Shown: positions 5,644-5,653 of the stretch, one piece after another
How positions within the stretch are numbered: the first letter of the stretch is position 1
How the letters are laid out: the number at the start of each line of letters is the position of its first letter
Source of the DNA: a candidate division FCPU426 bacterium
GTDB lineage: Bacteria > Oederibacteriota > JAAXVQ01 > JAUVAV01
NCBI GenBank assembly: GCA_030619365.1
Contig: JAUXBQ010000175.1
Span: forward strand, 1 to 5,653
Length of the DNA stretch: 5,653 nucleotides
Direction of reading: 5' to 3'
Position numbers and translations under genes: made by a program
The notes under the pieces: model-generated
Seen by the model: only the letters and a program-made list of their open reading frames with translations
Told to the model about the DNA's origin: nothing
Databases searched by the model: none

Positions 5644-5653
5644 ATTCCTTTTG

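Larger units (their letters stand above)
5502..5653. other. Gene-free right end with three hairpins upstream of hisG
   Basis: No credible gene is present in these 152 bases. Three separate perfect or near-perfect hairpins occupy 5547-5566, 5591-5613 and 5624-5643. I did not find a clear promoter for hisG here, and there is no run of histidine codons that would indicate a classical his attenuator. Confidence 0.6.

Overview
The window carries six protein genes, all read from the minus strand, so the order of transcription runs from the right-hand end to the left. The gene set (a tandem rhodanese with a Sec signal peptide, a transmembrane chemoreceptor, a long-form HisG) points to a free-living bacterium, probably a Gram-negative one. 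Nothing in the sequence fixes the phylum. An uncultivated lineage such as Omnitrophota or a deltaproteobacterial-type group would fit, but that is only an impression.

The right-hand 152 bases (5502-5653) have no gene but hold three separate hairpins. From there a compact, GC-rich block of four genes runs leftward: hisG (ATP phosphoribosyltransferase, long form), then after 3 bases an unrecognised membrane protein with a signal peptide, then after 55 bases a stand-alone cyclic-nucleotide-binding-type domain protein, whose end overlaps by 8 bases the start of a DUF1015 (COG4198) protein. The spacing makes a single operon likely. I saw no convincing terminator within it.

A 199-base gap (2058-2256) follows, with a good sigma-70-type promoter that starts a second, AT-richer segment. 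Its first gene encodes an exported protein with two tandem rhodanese domains, each keeping its active-site cysteine. A 165-base gap with strong hairpins separates it from a methyl-accepting chemotaxis protein with a Cache sensor domain, cut by the left edge of the window.

The first step of histidine synthesis (HisG) is the only firmly known pathway role in the GC-rich block. The point most worth following is the translationally coupled pair of a CRP-like ligand domain without a DNA-binding domain and a DUF1015 protein. The ligand domain lacks the arginine that usually binds the cyclic-nucleotide phosphate, and its ribosome binding site lies in the loop of a small hairpin. I did not find a CRISPR array, insertion sequence, RNA gene or a clearly new multi-gene defence or mobile system.
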